Below, in pieces: positions 17,065 to 27,041 of a DNA stretch of 44,138 nt; the first letter of the stretch is position 1, and every line of letters starts with the position of its first letter. The stretch covers positions 1-44,138 of the forward strand of contig NZ_REBQ01000157.1 of assembly GCF_007692655.1 (NCBI RefSeq), given 5' to 3'. Made by a program: the position numbers and the translations under genes. Under the pieces are notes generated by a model. It saw nothing but the letters and a program-made list of their open reading frames with translations, made no database searches and was not told the origin of the DNA. The DNA is from Halomonas sp. Lineage in GTDB: Bacteria; Pseudomonadota; Gammaproteobacteria; Pseudomonadales; Halomonadaceae.

Positions 17065-18677
17065 GACGGCTTGTCGTATGACGTAAATGCAGTATTGGCA
17101 GACGGGGGCATATACACCTTGGCACAATGCCGACCTGCTGCTTTGGCTTCATAAAGTGCTTGGTCGGCACTCTTCATCAAAGTGCCTGGCGTTATATCTT
17201 CGTCACGGGTTAATTGGCTGATGCCTATACTCACCGTTATATGGTTAGCTACCGGAGATAATTGATGGGGTAGCTCAAGGTGATCAATAGCGTCACTGAG
17301 AGCCATGCATTTTTGTATCGCTTGCATAGATGTTGTGCCCGGAAGGATAGCGCTGAACTCTTCGCCGCCGGTTCGTGCAATAAAGAAGCCTGAAGATTTG
17401 GCAACATCTTGCATGATACGCGCAACCTGCTGCAAACAGTGGTCACCTTCTGTATGGCCGTAGTGATCGTTGAACAACTTAAAATGATCAATATCCAGCA
17501 TCATGACAGAGAGTGGCTCATCATTGGTTAAAGCATGACAGACCGCTTCTTCTAGCCGCTGATCGAATAAACGCCGATTGGGAAGCTCTGTCAAAGCATC
17601 GTGAGTGGAAAGCTTGAGAAGTTCCGCATTGAGTTTTTGCTGGTAGGCAAACTGCTCTTTGAACGCACGTGAGAGAACGCCTATTTCATCATTGCGTTGA
17701 GTAAGCCCGTAAGGGTCGGCTGAATTCATATCCACATGTTGGGTGAAATGGGTAAGTAAACGCAGCGGCTTCAATACCATTCTTTCAAGCAGTAATAACA
17801 CCAAGCCCATCACTAACAGCATTAAACCAGCGGTCCAGAACAGTACATAGCGAAAGGTGGTGAGGCTGGTGAGGTAACTTGTTCGGTTGAGCTCAACCCC
17901 GACCGCAAGAGCATTGGGCGAATTGTAAAGCGGCAAAATACGCTCTGCATGTGCCATATTGCCAGCAAGGCTGAGTGTATCGCCGTGGCTGGCGGGATTG
18001 TTAATTAAGCGGAGTGTAATGGTCAGGCCCGTATAGTCGGCTATGGTGCCTTTCCATTGCTCGTCCATTGCGCGTACTTTAAATAACCAGCCCATGGGCG
18101 TGCCGCTATGGTCGGTACGTAAAATGGGGCTAGATGCCACTAGAAATGGCGTTTGGCCGTCATGAGAAATATGTTGACCGTCATAAATGGCGCTTTGATC
18201 TGCATCATTATTGGCGATTTCTTGTTGCATGGTCACCACCAAAGAGGCCATCCAGGCGCAGCCATCTGCCAGTTCAGTGCAAGTTTGATACCTAGCGCTG
18301 ATTGGATCTACACCCGCTAAAAAATAGACTTCCCCGGCAGTTGTGAAAAAACCCATTGCTTGATAGCTGATGGTTTCAAACATTTCTTGACTGAAATTGA
18401 CCTCGGCATAGCGAGGGTTCTGGTCTTGAATAAACGCATAGGTATCATCCCAATATGCCCAGTCGCGTACATGGGTATGAAGATCTTGTTGATTAAGCGT
18501 TATGCTTCGCTCAACCCGATTCAGTTCCTGTTTAATCGCCAAGCGCTCCTCGGCCTGAAGGGCTGGAAAAACCAACCACTTACTTAAGGCGCCTAGTGAG
18601 ACCATTGCAAATATCAGTAATCCGCCTAGTGCAGCGAAAAAACGAAAACGCAACGAGCTAGGGGTGCGCTGGAGCAT
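17061..18677 (-). CDS. CHASE4-HAMP-GGDEF diguanylate cyclase
   Basis: The protein has 538 residues. An N-terminal membrane helix is followed by a periplasmic CHASE4 sensor domain ([13 protein letters not shown] at ~65), a second helix near 280, a HAMP linker ([11 protein letters not shown] ... [12 protein letters not shown]) and a GGDEF domain from ~350. The active site reads RTGGEEF (the permitted GGEEF form). The I-site position upstream reads S-x-x-F instead of R-x-x-D, so classical product inhibition is probably absent. [17 protein letters not shown] and [16 protein letters not shown] support an active cyclase. It heads the rnf operon, overlapping rnfA by 4 bases. Confidence 0.93.
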   Translation of the reverse strand: MLQRTPSSLRFRFFAALGGLLIFAMVSLGALSKWLVFPALQAEERLAIKQELNRVERSITLNQQDLHTHVRDWAYWDDTYAFIQDQNPRYAEVNFSQEMFETISYQAMGFFTTAGEVYFLAGVDPISARYQTCTELADGCAWMASLVVTMQQEIANNDADQSAIYDGQHISHDGQTPFLVASSPILRTDHSGTPMGWLFKVRAMDEQWKGTIADYTGLTITLRLINNPASHGDTLSLAGNMAHAERILPLYNSPNALAVGVELNRTSYLTSLTTFRYVLFWTAGLMLLVMGLVLLLLERMVLKPLRLLTHFTQHVDMNSADPYGLTQRNDEIGVLSRAFKEQFAYQQKLNAELLKLSTHDALTELPNRRLFDQRLEEAVCHALTNDEPLSVMMLDIDHFKLFNDHYGHTEGDHCLQQVARIMQDVAKSSGFFIARTGGEEFSAILPGTTSMQAIQKCMALSDAIDHLELPHQLSPVANHITVSIGISQLTRDEDITPGTLMKSADQALYEAKAAGRHCAKVYMPPSANTAFTSYDKPS

Positions 18678-18714
18678 AGGCGATCTCAGTTATGTAAAGT
18701 ATTTATCAATGCTT

Positions 18715-18747
18715 ATAAAAAAGGGCAAGGCCATAGGCCTTGCCCTT
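18715..18747 (-). terminator. intrinsic terminator after metG
   Basis: A perfect 12-base stem, AAGGGCAAGGCC (18721-18732) and GGCCTTGCCCTT (18736-18747), has a 3-base loop. On the minus strand it is followed by TTTTTTAT. It ends leftward transcription just after metG and separates metG from the cyclase-rnf operon, whose promoter must therefore be in the remaining ~40 bases or depend on readthrough. Confidence 0.9.
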
Positions 18748-18765
18748 TAGCTGACTATCGCTGAT

Positions 18766-20802
18766 TTACGTGACCCGCTGCCCCGGTTCGGCACCAGCAT
18801 CGGGGGAAAGCAGGTAGATGCCTTCTTCATTAGCAGAGGCTAGTACCATGCCTTCCGACACGCCAAAACGCATTTTACGCGGCGCCAGATTGGCCACCAT
18901 CACGGTTAAGCGACCTTCCAGTGCTTCAGGCGAATAGGCGGAGCGAATGCCTGAGAAGACATTGCGGGTTTCGCCGCCAAGATCGAGGGTCAATTGCAAC
19001 AGTTTATCGGCGCCCTCCACATACTCGGCTTTAGCAATGCGTACGATGCGTAGATCAACTTTTGCAAAGGCTGCAAAGTCGATCTCCTCAGCAATAGGGT
19101 CGTCTGCCAGAGGGCCTTTTGGTGTCTCTTTAAGTTTCTGCTCTTCCACGAGATCTTCCTTCGACGCTTCAATCATCGCATCGATTTTATCGCGTTCAAC
19201 CCGCGTCATCAGCGGCTTGAATTTATTGATTGGGTGATTGGTCAATACCGTTTGACGAGTGTGCCAGTCCAACGACTCGATATTCAAGAACGCACGTGCT
19301 TCTTCGGCCATGACCGGTATCACCGGGGCTAGATAAACCATCAACTGACGGAACAAGTTAATGCCTACCGAGCATATCTCGAGCACTTCTGCATCGTGCC
19401 CCTCCTGTTTGGCCAATGCCCAGGGCGCTTTGTCGGCAATGTAGGTGTTAGCTTCGTCCGCCAACTCCATTATTTTGCGCATCGCCCGGCTAAACTCTCT
19501 GGCTTCAAAGTCATCGGCAATATCGTCACCTGCGGCAATGAAACGGGCAACCATTTGCGGTTCTGCGCAATGGGCGGAAAGAGTCCCATCGCCGACTTTC
19601 TTCACAAACCCCGCACAGCGGCTGGCGATGTTAACCACTTTGCCAACCAGGTCTGAGTTCACCCGGGCAGCAAAATCCTCTAGATTAAGGTCTAGATCAT
19701 CCACTTTAGAGGTTAGCTTGGCGGCAAAGTAATAGCGTAAATATTCTGGGTTTAGGTGGTCGGCGTAGGTAGCGGCTTTGATAAACGTACCGCGGGACTT
19801 TGACATCTTGGCGCCGTCTACCGTCAGGAATCCATGGCAGTTAACCGCCGTAGGCGTACGCAGGTCGGCACCATGAAGCATGGCGGGCCAGAACAGCGCA
19901 TGAAAGTAGACGATATCCTTGCCGATAAAGTGATACACCTCAGCTTTCGAGTCTTTGTTCCAGTAGCTGTCGAAGTCGATTCCTTCACGGTCACACAGGT
20001 TCTTGAAACTTGCCAAATAGCCAATCGGCGCATCCAGCCATACATAGAAGTATTTGCCGGGCGCATCGGGAATTTCAAATCCAAAGTAGGGCGCGTCGCG
20101 AGAAATGTCCCACTCGTTAAAGCCAGACTCAAACCACTCCATCAACTTGTTTCGAATCTGCGGCTGGACATGGCCGTCGTCAATCCAGTGTTGTAAAAAG
20201 TCAGCAAAATCCGGGAGCTTAAAGAAGTAGTGGGTCGACGTGCGGACTTCAGGTGTGGCGCCTGAAATAGCTGACACAGGATTGATCAGGTCGGCGGGGG
20301 TGTAAGTGGCGCCACACTTTTCACAGTTGTCACCATACTGGTCATCTGCACCGCATTTAGGGCAGGTGCCTTTGATAAAGCGATCTGCGAGGAAAAGACC
20401 TTTTTGCGGGTCAAACATCTGCTCAATATCGCGTGTCGCGATATGGCCTTTATCCCGCAGGCGCTTATAAATCATTTCGCTTAATTGGCGGTTTTCAACA
20501 GAGTGGGTTGAGTGATAGTTGTCAAACCCTACACCGAAGCGAGCAAAATCGGTTTGGTGATCCTGGGAAACGCGTTCAATAAGTGCTTCCGGCGTAATTC
20601 CTTCCTGCTCTGCACGCAGCATAATGGCCGTGCCATGGGCGTCATCGGCACACACGTAGTAGCACTGTTGGCCACGGCTTTTCTGGAAACGTACCCAGAT
20701 ATCAGTCTGGATATACTCAAGTAAGTGACCGAGGTGAATAGCTCCATTTGCGTAGGGGAGCGCGCTAGTCACCAAAATGTTGCGCGTGGCGGTAGTAGAC
20801 AT
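18766..20802 (-). CDS. metG: methionyl-tRNA synthetase
   Basis: The protein has 678 residues, matching the long form with a C-terminal tRNA-binding domain. The HIGH-type motif is [16 protein letters not shown], and the KMSKS loop is present ([11 protein letters not shown], ~335). The zinc knuckle shows four cysteines ([20 protein letters not shown]). The C-terminal OB fold is [20 protein letters not shown]. The start at 20802 has only a weak ribosome binding site. It charges initiator and elongator tRNA-Met and is probably transcribed alone, between terminators on both sides. Confidence 0.98.
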   Translation of the reverse strand: MSTTATRNILVTSALPYANGAIHLGHLLEYIQTDIWVRFQKSRGQQCYYVCADDAHGTAIMLRAEQEGITPEALIERVSQDHQTDFARFGVGFDNYHSTHSVENRQLSEMIYKRLRDKGHIATRDIEQMFDPQKGLFLADRFIKGTCPKCGADDQYGDNCEKCGATYTPADLINPVSAISGATPEVRTSTHYFFKLPDFADFLQHWIDDGHVQPQIRNKLMEWFESGFNEWDISRDAPYFGFEIPDAPGKYFYVWLDAPIGYLASFKNLCDREGIDFDSYWNKDSKAEVYHFIGKDIVYFHALFWPAMLHGADLRTPTAVNCHGFLTVDGAKMSKSRGTFIKAATYADHLNPEYLRYYFAAKLTSKVDDLDLNLEDFAARVNSDLVGKVVNIASRCAGFVKKVGDGTLSAHCAEPQMVARFIAAGDDIADDFEAREFSRAMRKIMELADEANTYIADKAPWALAKQEGHDAEVLEICSVGINLFRQLMVYLAPVIPVMAEEARAFLNIESLDWHTRQTVLTNHPINKFKPLMTRVERDKIDAMIEASKEDLVEEQKLKETPKGPLADDPIAEEIDFAAFAKVDLRIVRIAKAEYVEGADKLLQLTLDLGGETRNVFSGIRSAYSPEALEGRLTVMVANLAPRKMRFGVSEGMVLASANEEGIYLLSPDAGAEPGQRVT

Positions 20803-20845
20803 GGTGAAGGTTAATTCCGAGTGAATAGGGGTGTCGATCAGGCGA

Positions 20846-20871
20846 TAAAAAAGATAGCCAAGTCGCTATCT
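20846..20871 (-). terminator. intrinsic terminator between the 93-aa gene and metG
   Basis: Stem AGATAGC (20852-20858) and GCTATCT (20865-20871) with a 6-base loop is followed on the minus strand by a run of T from 20852 down to 20847. It would end the transcript of the upstream 93-residue gene about 45 bases before the metG start. Confidence 0.7.
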
Positions 20872-20897
20872 CCACGCCGCTATCGTTGCCGTTAGCA

Positions 20898-20940
20898 AGC
20901 CTCTGATTAGCTATTGCGATCATCACCTTAATCAGAGGCT
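20898..20940 (-). terminator. inverted repeat downstream of the 93-aa gene
   Basis: AGCCTCTGATTA (20898-20909) and TAATCAGAGGCT (20929-20940) pair perfectly with a 19-base loop. There is no T run after it on the minus strand, so it may be a 3' stabilising structure working with the terminator at 20846-20871 rather than a terminator alone. Confidence 0.45.
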
Positions 20941-20952
20941 CCTTAGCAACAA

Positions 20953-21234
20953 TTAATAGAGTGCTTGCTCCTCTTGAACTACTTCACGTAGCAGCTCTAA
21001 AAACAGCTTGTCAGCCTCAGAGTGCTCTGCCGGATCTTCCGGAATGTGAACGCTAGTGGTGTCCGAAATTTCATTGGCAATGCGTGCCATTGCTGCTGGG
21101 CTGTTGCCCTCTGTCAACTGCTGGCGTGCAATCTCGAGTGATTGTTCAAGAATGCTAGGCTCTTGCAGTAGCTTGCGAATAAAGCCGCGTAGCTCGTTGA
21201 TAATACGTGTTTTCTGAATTTCTGTAGCGGACAT
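20953..21234 (-). CDS. hypothetical protein, 93 aa, helical and acidic
   Basis: The start ATG 21234 is chosen because AAGGAG lies 6 bases upstream; a longer reading frame to 21282 has no such site. The sequence is soluble and helical (TRIINELRGFIRKLLQEPS, then LEIARQQL) with an acidic C-terminal half (EADKLFLELLREVVQEEQ). No signal peptide, cysteine pair or catalytic motif is visible. I do not recognise the family. It stands alone between metG and the acyltransferase and is followed by clear hairpins, so it is probably a genuine monocistronic gene. Confidence 0.75.
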   Translation of the reverse strand: MSATEIQKTRIINELRGFIRKLLQEPSILEQSLEIARQQLTEGNSPAAMARIANEISDTTSVHIPEDPAEHSEADKLFLELLREVVQEEQALY

Positions 21235-21346
21235 GGAAATCTCCTTAAGACCACGAATGACGACAACGCCAAGCGAGACCAATCAATGCATTGACCATAG
21301 CATTATTTTGGCCAGCAGGCATGAGTTGCTCCGGTGTTGTCGAGCA

Positions 21347-22528
21347 TTAAAGAGTCAAGCGGCCCGCTTTGTGTTTAACGGGATTGGCATACTGGGCAAG
21401 CCAGTAGGGGCGTAAAGGTTCAGGTACCTCGCCAAGACGTGCGTTAAATCGTTCTCGGTCTTGGCGTGTTATGACCTTGCGTGCCACCAGTTCAGGCGCC
21501 TCTCCTAATGCTTCCAGCGCCAAATAATGGCTCGGGAAAAGGCGATAGCCGCCAATAACTTGACGATCAATTTCTGCCGCCACCTCATCAGGTGTTTCCA
21601 TATCAGAGCCGACAGGGCTGCCAAAATGTAACCGCACGCGCCCTTTTGAGCCGGTGATACCTGCGACAATGGAGCGGATATCTTCAAACTCGCTTTTGGC
21701 ATAGCTACCCTGGGTATCGATATCGTATAGCTCCTGGGCCTTTTGCACGTCGCAGGGGTCATATTCATAGCTAATCGATACCGGCACCAGTTTCAGCTCG
21801 GCGATAGCCTCGCCAAACACCATGTCGCGCTCGGCGTTACGCCTGGCCATGGTCAACATTTTGATGATCGCAGGCTCGGTATGGTCGATGCCGTTTTTTG
21901 CCCGTCCTTCCCGTTGGGCCATCCAGATCGAATGCTGATCTTCGGTAATCGTATGCCGGATATAAGCTGAAAGCTGATGGTAGGCGGCGAGCATGGCGCG
22001 TTTGCCGCGAGCGCTACGGGGCACAATAAAACTTTTATTTAACCTCATCAGATCAGTGACATAGGGTTTTTTCAGCAGGTTGTCACCGATGGCAATACGC
22101 ACCGTGTCGCGGTTCGCCTGATACAGCGCATAGTTTACGAACGCTGGATCCAAGGAGATATCGCGGTGATTGCCAATAAAGAGATAGGCGCCCTGTGGTT
22201 CGAGTTTGTCGAGCCCAGTGACTTCAAAGGCATCGGTAGTGGTACGAATCATGCGCTCCATATAGTGGGCAATGCGCATCTGGAATTCGTACACCGTCGA
22301 CACATCTTTTACTTCCCGCCGCACGGCACGGCTAGCAAAGCCGCGCGCTAGGGCTGGCGCCCAGCGTGCCAAGCGGGGGAGCCGAAAGCGAGTGAGCGCA
22401 TCCAGGAGCTCGTTGTCCCTTGATAGCCTGGCCAGAACCTCGGCCACTTCATGATCCATAAAGGGTCGAATATCTGCCCACGGGTCTGTCGCGTTAGAAA
22501 CGTTGGTAGCGTTGTTATGATCAGTCAT
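21347..22528 (-). CDS. PlsC-like glycerolipid acyltransferase
   Basis: A 393-residue protein with a C-terminal acyltransferase domain. Motif I reads GNHRDISLDPAF, with one more residue between His and the second Asp than the usual NHx4D. IVPRSARGKRA and WMAQREGRAKNG correspond to the later substrate-binding motifs, and LVPVSISYEYDPCD to the final one. The N-terminal ~110 residues are a helical extension without a signal peptide. It probably acylates a lysophospholipid or glycerol phosphate at the membrane; exact substrate unknown. No strong ribosome binding site is seen before ATG 22528. Confidence 0.85.
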   Translation of the reverse strand: MTDHNNATNVSNATDPWADIRPFMDHEVAEVLARLSRDNELLDALTRFRLPRLARWAPALARGFASRAVRREVKDVSTVYEFQMRIAHYMERMIRTTTDAFEVTGLDKLEPQGAYLFIGNHRDISLDPAFVNYALYQANRDTVRIAIGDNLLKKPYVTDLMRLNKSFIVPRSARGKRAMLAAYHQLSAYIRHTITEDQHSIWMAQREGRAKNGIDHTEPAIIKMLTMARRNAERDMVFGEAIAELKLVPVSISYEYDPCDVQKAQELYDIDTQGSYAKSEFEDIRSIVAGITGSKGRVRLHFGSPVGSDMETPDEVAAEIDRQVIGGYRLFPSHYLALEALGEAPELVARKVITRQDRERFNARLGEVPEPLRPYWLAQYANPVKHKAGRLTL

Positions 22529-22605
22529 GCGAACCGTTGGATGATAAAGAAAAAGTATCGATTAATAGCATCGAGGCGAACAGCTATAAAAGGCTATAGA
22601 ACCTT

Positions 22606-23535
22606 TTATGGGGCAGCGGGTTCCCGCTGGACTTCACCACCGAGCCACTCAATTAAGCGCGGAATATCGTCAGATAGTGCCTGCGCCATTAAAATAAAGT
22701 CCGTCTCCAACCGCGCTAGGGCGTCATCACCATCGTCTGCGTGGTCAGCCTGTTCAATCAATGCATCACCAAAGCGCAATGATTTCAAGGCTAAGTCATC
22801 ATGCAGCACAAAGCTCAAGCGGCCTTCCAGGCTGAGAGCAAGTTTGCTCGCTTGGCGGCCACTCTCGAGCAACTGCTGGATCTCATCACTATCTAGATCG
22901 ACCTGCCGGGCGCGAAGTACGCCATCATCGCCTTTTGCCTTAAGCTCCACCTGATCGCCAAGTTGCAGGTCAGAGGGACGGCTGGCCGCATCGCCGAGCC
23001 AGGTGGTCATGGCGCGAATAGGTACTGTTTGTGAGCTGAGCGGCGTGACTTTTAAACTGCCAAGCGTCTCGCGCAGCAAATCCAGAATATCTTCGGCGCG
23101 GGTGCGCGAGCTAGCATTGATTCCAATCAACTGGCCACGCGTGTCCCACCACAGGTCAATCTTCTGACTGCGTACAAAGGCACGAGGCAACAAATTTTCG
23201 GTTACCTGCTCTTTTAACGCGGTTTTCTCTTTGCGGGTGACTTTGCGACCCTCGCTGGCTTCGATGTCTGCTACCAGTTCGTCAACCTCTTCTTTTACGA
23301 CTGAGGCAGGTAGCAAGCGCTCTTGACGCAGCGCAGAGAGCAGGCGATGCGCTTGAATTTCGTGTACTAACTGGCCGCTGCTCAGACGCCCAGCAGGTGC
23401 GGTCCAGCCTAATCGACGCGCATCGGCGCTACCCAGTGGTTTAGCGGCATGCTCTTGTAAAGCGCTTTCGAGCGCATCGCTGGATAATTCGGGCGCGTCG
23501 TGCAGGCGATATAAATGCAAATGCTTAAACCACAT
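22606..23535 (-). CDS. rdgC: recombination-associated protein RdgC
   Basis: The protein has 309 residues from ATG 23535, whose product begins MWFKHLHLYRLHD as is typical for RdgC; a 10-residue extension to 23565 is unlikely. Family features include the AKPLGSADARRLGWTAP segment, LLPASVVKEEVDEL, and DLWWDTRGQLIGINASS. RdgC forms a ring around double-stranded DNA and restrains RecA. It is divergent from the thioesterase gene, sharing a ~155-base upstream region. Confidence 0.97.
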   Translation of the reverse strand: MWFKHLHLYRLHDAPELSSDALESALQEHAAKPLGSADARRLGWTAPAGRLSSGQLVHEIQAHRLLSALRQERLLPASVVKEEVDELVADIEASEGRKVTRKEKTALKEQVTENLLPRAFVRSQKIDLWWDTRGQLIGINASSRTRAEDILDLLRETLGSLKVTPLSSQTVPIRAMTTWLGDAASRPSDLQLGDQVELKAKGDDGVLRARQVDLDSDEIQQLLESGRQASKLALSLEGRLSFVLHDDLALKSLRFGDALIEQADHADDGDDALARLETDFILMAQALSDDIPRLIEWLGGEVQREPAAP

Positions 23536-23690
23536 TAGGACAATCCTATTTAAAAGGTGGCACATTATGGCGAAAGCGAGGGATTCCTACCAGCATGCTG
23601 ACGCCAATCGACTTTGTTGCACGCGTTTCAAACTTATGTTTGATTGAGGGTTGTCTATCGCCATTTCCCATCAATTTATCAGGAGTTGCC

Positions 23691-24149
23691 ATGACCACTT
23701 CACTCTCTCATTCACACTCTCATTTACTCTCTCAGGTTCAGTTGCGTGTCCGGGGCTATCACTTGGATGGCTATGGGCATGTCAATAACGCTCGTTATCT
23801 GGAGTTTATGGAAGAGGGGCGTTGGGATTTTTTTGATCAACACCCGGCGCTGATCAAGCAACTTCATCAAGCTGGACGTGCGTTTGTCGTGGTTAATCTG
23901 AACATTGATTATCTAGCGGCTGCCCTCCAAGGGGATGACTTAACCGTTATGACCGGCATAGTCGACGTGGGAGAGCGTAGTGCGCTTTGCCACCATCGCA
24001 TTGTTCGTAAAGACGGTAAGGTGGTCGCTCAGGCAGATTTAACCTTTGTGCTGCTGGATATGCGCGCCAATAAAGCGGCGGCAATAGAGGGCGAGGTGCG
24101 TGATAAATTGTCCGAATTAATCTTAGCAAAAGAGGCTTTTGTGGTCTAA
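23691..24149 (+). CDS. hotdog-fold acyl-CoA thioesterase (YbgC/FadM-like)
   Basis: The protein has 152 residues from ATG 23691, which follows TCAGGAGTTGCC; the ORF extends upstream to 23595 but without a site. The 4HBT motif is GYHLDGYGHVNNARYLEFME, with the Asp and His expected in the active site, followed by GRWDFF. The conserved core VVNLNIDYLAAALQGDDL is present. An unusual serine/histidine-rich N-terminus (LSHSHSHLLS) precedes the domain. It hydrolyses acyl-CoA thioesters; chain length is not determinable. A terminator-like hairpin follows at 24219. Confidence 0.9.
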   Translation: MTTSLSHSHSHLLSQVQLRVRGYHLDGYGHVNNARYLEFMEEGRWDFFDQHPALIKQLHQAGRAFVVVNLNIDYLAAALQGDDLTVMTGIVDVGERSALCHHRIVRKDGKVVAQADLTFVLLDMRANKAAAIEGEVRDKLSELILAKEAFVV

Positions 24150-24192
24150 AAGGCTTTGGAGGGCTCTCTGGCTGCCCTTGCTGCTTTTGCGG

Positions 24193-24201
24193 TGGTATGA
24201 T
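24193..24201 (+). promoter_or_regulatory. extended -10 promoter candidate for gyrA
   Basis: TGG followed by TATGAT (24196-24201, one mismatch to TATAAT) gives an extended -10 element. No good -35 box lies 16-18 bases upstream. Transcription would start near 24208, just before the hairpin and T run at 24219-24251. Confidence 0.4.
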
Positions 24202-24218
24202 GGCGTAGTATTTGCGCG

Positions 24219-24251
24219 CCGTCCTGTGCGTTATTAGGGCGGTGTTTTTTT
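24219..24251 (+). terminator. terminator-like hairpin upstream of gyrA
   Basis: CCGTCCT (24219-24225) pairs with AGGGCGG (24236-24242), with one G-U pair and a 10-base loop, followed by seven T residues (24245-24251). It most simply ends the thioesterase transcript. If the candidate promoter at 24193 is used, it would lie in the gyrA leader instead. Confidence 0.6.
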
Positions 24252-24302
24252 AAGCGCTTTCAACTCTCGCAGTGCCAATGCAGTGCAAAGGATCTGACTT
24301 TC

Positions 24303-27041
24303 ATGGGTGACATCGCCAGAGAAATCTTGCCCGTCAATATTGAAGACGAGCTCAAACAGTCGTATCTCGACTATGCGATGAGCGTCATTATTGGTCGCGC
24401 GTTACCAGATGTACGTGACGGCCTTAAACCAGTTCATCGGCGTGTGCTGTTTGCCATGCATGAGCTGAGTAATGACTGGAATAAACCGTATAAGAAATCG
24501 GCGCGTGTTGTCGGCGATGTCATCGGTAAATACCATCCGCACGGCGACAGCGCGGTGTACGACACTATCGTACGCATGGCGCAGAACTTCTCCATGCGTC
24601 ATGTATTGGTCGATGGCCAGGGCAACTTCGGTTCGATTGATGGAGATAACGCAGCTGCCATGCGTTATACCGAGGTGCGGATGTCGCGCCTTGCTCACGA
24701 ACTGCTAGCCGACCTTGAGAAAGACACCGTTGATTGGGTAGATAACTACGACGGCACCGAGCGTATTCCTGCGGTCCTCCCTACCAAAGTGCCCAATCTG
24801 CTGATCAACGGTTCATCGGGTATCGCCGTAGGTATGGCTACCAACATTCCACCGCATAATATGCGTGAAGTTATCGACGGCTGTTTAGCGCTGATCGACG
24901 ATTACACGCTGTCGGTGGATGATTTAATGGAATACATCCCCGGACCAGACTTCCCTACCGGGGCGATCATCAACGGCCGTGCGGGAATCTTGTCCGCCTA
25001 CCGTACCGGTCGGGGACGCATTTACGTGCGTGCCTGTCATACCATTGAGCACCATGATAAAACCGGTCGCGATCACATCATCATCTCCGAGCTGCCTTAC
25101 CAGGTGAACAAGGCGCGGTTGATTGAGAAGATTGCCGAGCTGGTGAAAGAGAAGAAAATTGAAGGTATCGCCGAATTGCGCGATGAATCGGATAAAGATG
25201 GTCTGCGCGTGGTGATTGAAGTCAAGCGCGGCGAATCCGGTGAAGTGGTGGTCAACAACCTGTTTGCCCAGACGCAGTTGCAAAACGTCTTCGGTATCAA
25301 CATGGTGGCGCTTGAAAATGGCCAGCCGCGCACGTTGAACCTTAAAGAGATGCTGGAAGCCTTCATTCGCCACCGCCGCGAAGTGGTTACCCGGCGCACG
25401 CTGTATGAGCTGAAAAAAGCGCGTGAGCGTGGGCATCTGTTGGAAGGTTTAGCCGTCGCTATTTCAAATATCGATGAAGTCATTGAGCTGATCAAAGCGT
25501 CGCCCAATGCGGCAGAAGCGCGTGAAAAGCTGCTTGCCAAAACGTGGCAGCCTGGCCAAGTCACCGCGATGTTGGAGCGTGCTGGCGCCACATCCTGTAA
25601 GCCAGAGGAGCTAGACGAGGGCTTTGGGTTAAACACCGCAGCCACCTCCTACCGGTTATCACCTGCCCAGGCGCAGGCGATTCTAGAGCTGCGTCTACAT
25701 CGCTTGACGGGTCTGGAAACAGAGAAGCTGCTTGATGAATACCTGACGATTCTTGAGCGAATCGCCGAACTGACTGAAATTCTGGCGTCTCCTGACCGTT
25801 TGATGGAAGTCATTCGGGAAGAGCTGCACGCTGTTCGCGACCAGTTTGGTGATGATCGTCGCACCGAGATCCAGGCCAGCCATTTGGATCTCTCGATTGA
25901 AGATTTAATCGCTGAAGAAGATATGGTGGTGACAGTGTCACGTTCTGGCTATGCCAAGACCCAGCCGCTGTCGGATTACCAGGCTCAGCGTCGTGGCGGT
26001 CGTGGTAAGTCTGCTACCGCTATGAAAGATGAAGATGTGATCGAGCATTTGCTGGTGGCATCCACTCACGACACCGTGCTGCTGTTCTCTAACCGCGGCA
26101 AAGTGTACTGGTTGAAAGTATATGAAATGCCCAACGCCAGCCGCGGCTCTCGTGGCAAGCCGTTGGTCAATATGCTGCCGCTGGAAGAGGGTGAGGCGGT
26201 TAATGCCATCCTGCCGGTGCGTGACTACGATCCTGAACACTACATTTTCTTTGCCACCGCCAAAGGCACAGTAAAACGTACCAGCCTTGAGCAGTTCTCC
26301 CGGCCGCGCAGCGTGGGTCTTATCGCGATTGACCTTGAAGAGGGTGATCGACTGGTGGGCGCGGCGATTACTACCGGTTCTGACCATGCCATGCTGCTGT
26401 CTTCAAACGGCAAAGCCATTCGTTTTGAAGAGAACAAAGCGCGTGCCATGGGCCGCACCGCGCGGGGTGTGCGGGGTATGCGTTTGGCAGGTGATGCGGA
26501 AGTTATCAGTCTGATTATTCCCAAGAGTCAGCAGATCGACGCTGAAGCGGATGCCGAGAGTGATGTCCAGGACGGCGTCCAGGAAAGCGTAGAAACCGTC
26601 ACCGCCGATGGTCAGATCTATATCATGACCGCCAGTGAAAACGGCTTTGGTAAGCGTACGCGCCTGGAAGAGTTCCCGCTGCGTGGCCGTGGTGGTCAGG
26701 GTGTTATCGCCATGCAGACCAGCGAACGGAACGGCTCCCTGGTGGCGGCGATGCAGGTTTATGACAGCGATGAGATGATGCTGATCACTGACCGTGGCAC
26801 CCTGGTACGCACCCGTGTGGAAGAGGTTTCTACCACTTCGCGTAACACCCAGGGTGTGATGCTGATTCGCCTCGGTAAAGAGGAGAAACTCGTCAAAACG
26901 GTTCGTGTTGATGAGCCGGCCGAAAGCGATGAGCTGGTTGTTGAAGACGCCACTCTTGAAGAAGGTGCCCTTGACGACGGGCAGATCAGTGAATCATCCG
27001 ATAATGCACAGGAAACGGGGACTGATGACACGTCATTATAA
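24303..27041 (+). CDS. gyrA: DNA gyrase subunit A
   Basis: The protein has 912 residues. Catalytic Tyr122 sits in AAMRYTE. The quinolone-determining region reads [11 protein letters not shown] with Ser83 and Asp87, the susceptible-type residues in E. coli numbering. The GyrA box is [10 protein letters not shown] (~560), followed by the C-terminal beta-pinwheel that wraps DNA. An insertion around residues 745-765 and the last ~40 residues are acidic, as common in gammaproteobacteria. AAAGGA is 12-13 bases before the start, which is longer than ideal. Its 3' end overlaps serC by 17 bases. The gyrase inhibitor yacG lies about 10 kb downstream. Confidence 0.99.
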   Translation: MGDIAREILPVNIEDELKQSYLDYAMSVIIGRALPDVRDGLKPVHRRVLFAMHELSNDWNKPYKKSARVVGDVIGKYHPHGDSAVYDTIVRMAQNFSMRHVLVDGQGNFGSIDGDNAAAMRYTEVRMSRLAHELLADLEKDTVDWVDNYDGTERIPAVLPTKVPNLLINGSSGIAVGMATNIPPHNMREVIDGCLALIDDYTLSVDDLMEYIPGPDFPTGAIINGRAGILSAYRTGRGRIYVRACHTIEHHDKTGRDHIIISELPYQVNKARLIEKIAELVKEKKIEGIAELRDESDKDGLRVVIEVKRGESGEVVVNNLFAQTQLQNVFGINMVALENGQPRTLNLKEMLEAFIRHRREVVTRRTLYELKKARERGHLLEGLAVAISNIDEVIELIKASPNAAEAREKLLAKTWQPGQVTAMLERAGATSCKPEELDEGFGLNTAATSYRLSPAQAQAILELRLHRLTGLETEKLLDEYLTILERIAELTEILASPDRLMEVIREELHAVRDQFGDDRRTEIQASHLDLSIEDLIAEEDMVVTVSRSGYAKTQPLSDYQAQRRGGRGKSATAMKDEDVIEHLLVASTHDTVLLFSNRGKVYWLKVYEMPNASRGSRGKPLVNMLPLEEGEAVNAILPVRDYDPEHYIFFATAKGTVKRTSLEQFSRPRSVGLIAIDLEEGDRLVGAAITTGSDHAMLLSSNGKAIRFEENKARAMGRTARGVRGMRLAGDAEVISLIIPKSQQIDAEADAESDVQDGVQESVETVTADGQIYIMTASENGFGKRTRLEEFPLRGRGGQGVIAMQTSERNGSLVAAMQVYDSDEMMLITDRGTLVRTRVEEVSTTSRNTQGVMLIRLGKEEKLVKTVRVDEPAESDELVVEDATLEEGALDDGQISESSDNAQETGTDDTSL

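Noticed and set aside
20188..20200. GTTGTAA within metG as a Ter site
   Set aside because: Only seven bases match, without the following C, and it lies within a conserved coding region.
24278..24310. Ten-residue frame overlapping the gyrA start
   Set aside because: It has no ribosome binding site, unlike the comparable frame before rpsA.
24924..25436. 170-codon reverse frame opposite gyrA
   Set aside because: Antisense shadow of a highly expressed gene with no independent start signals.
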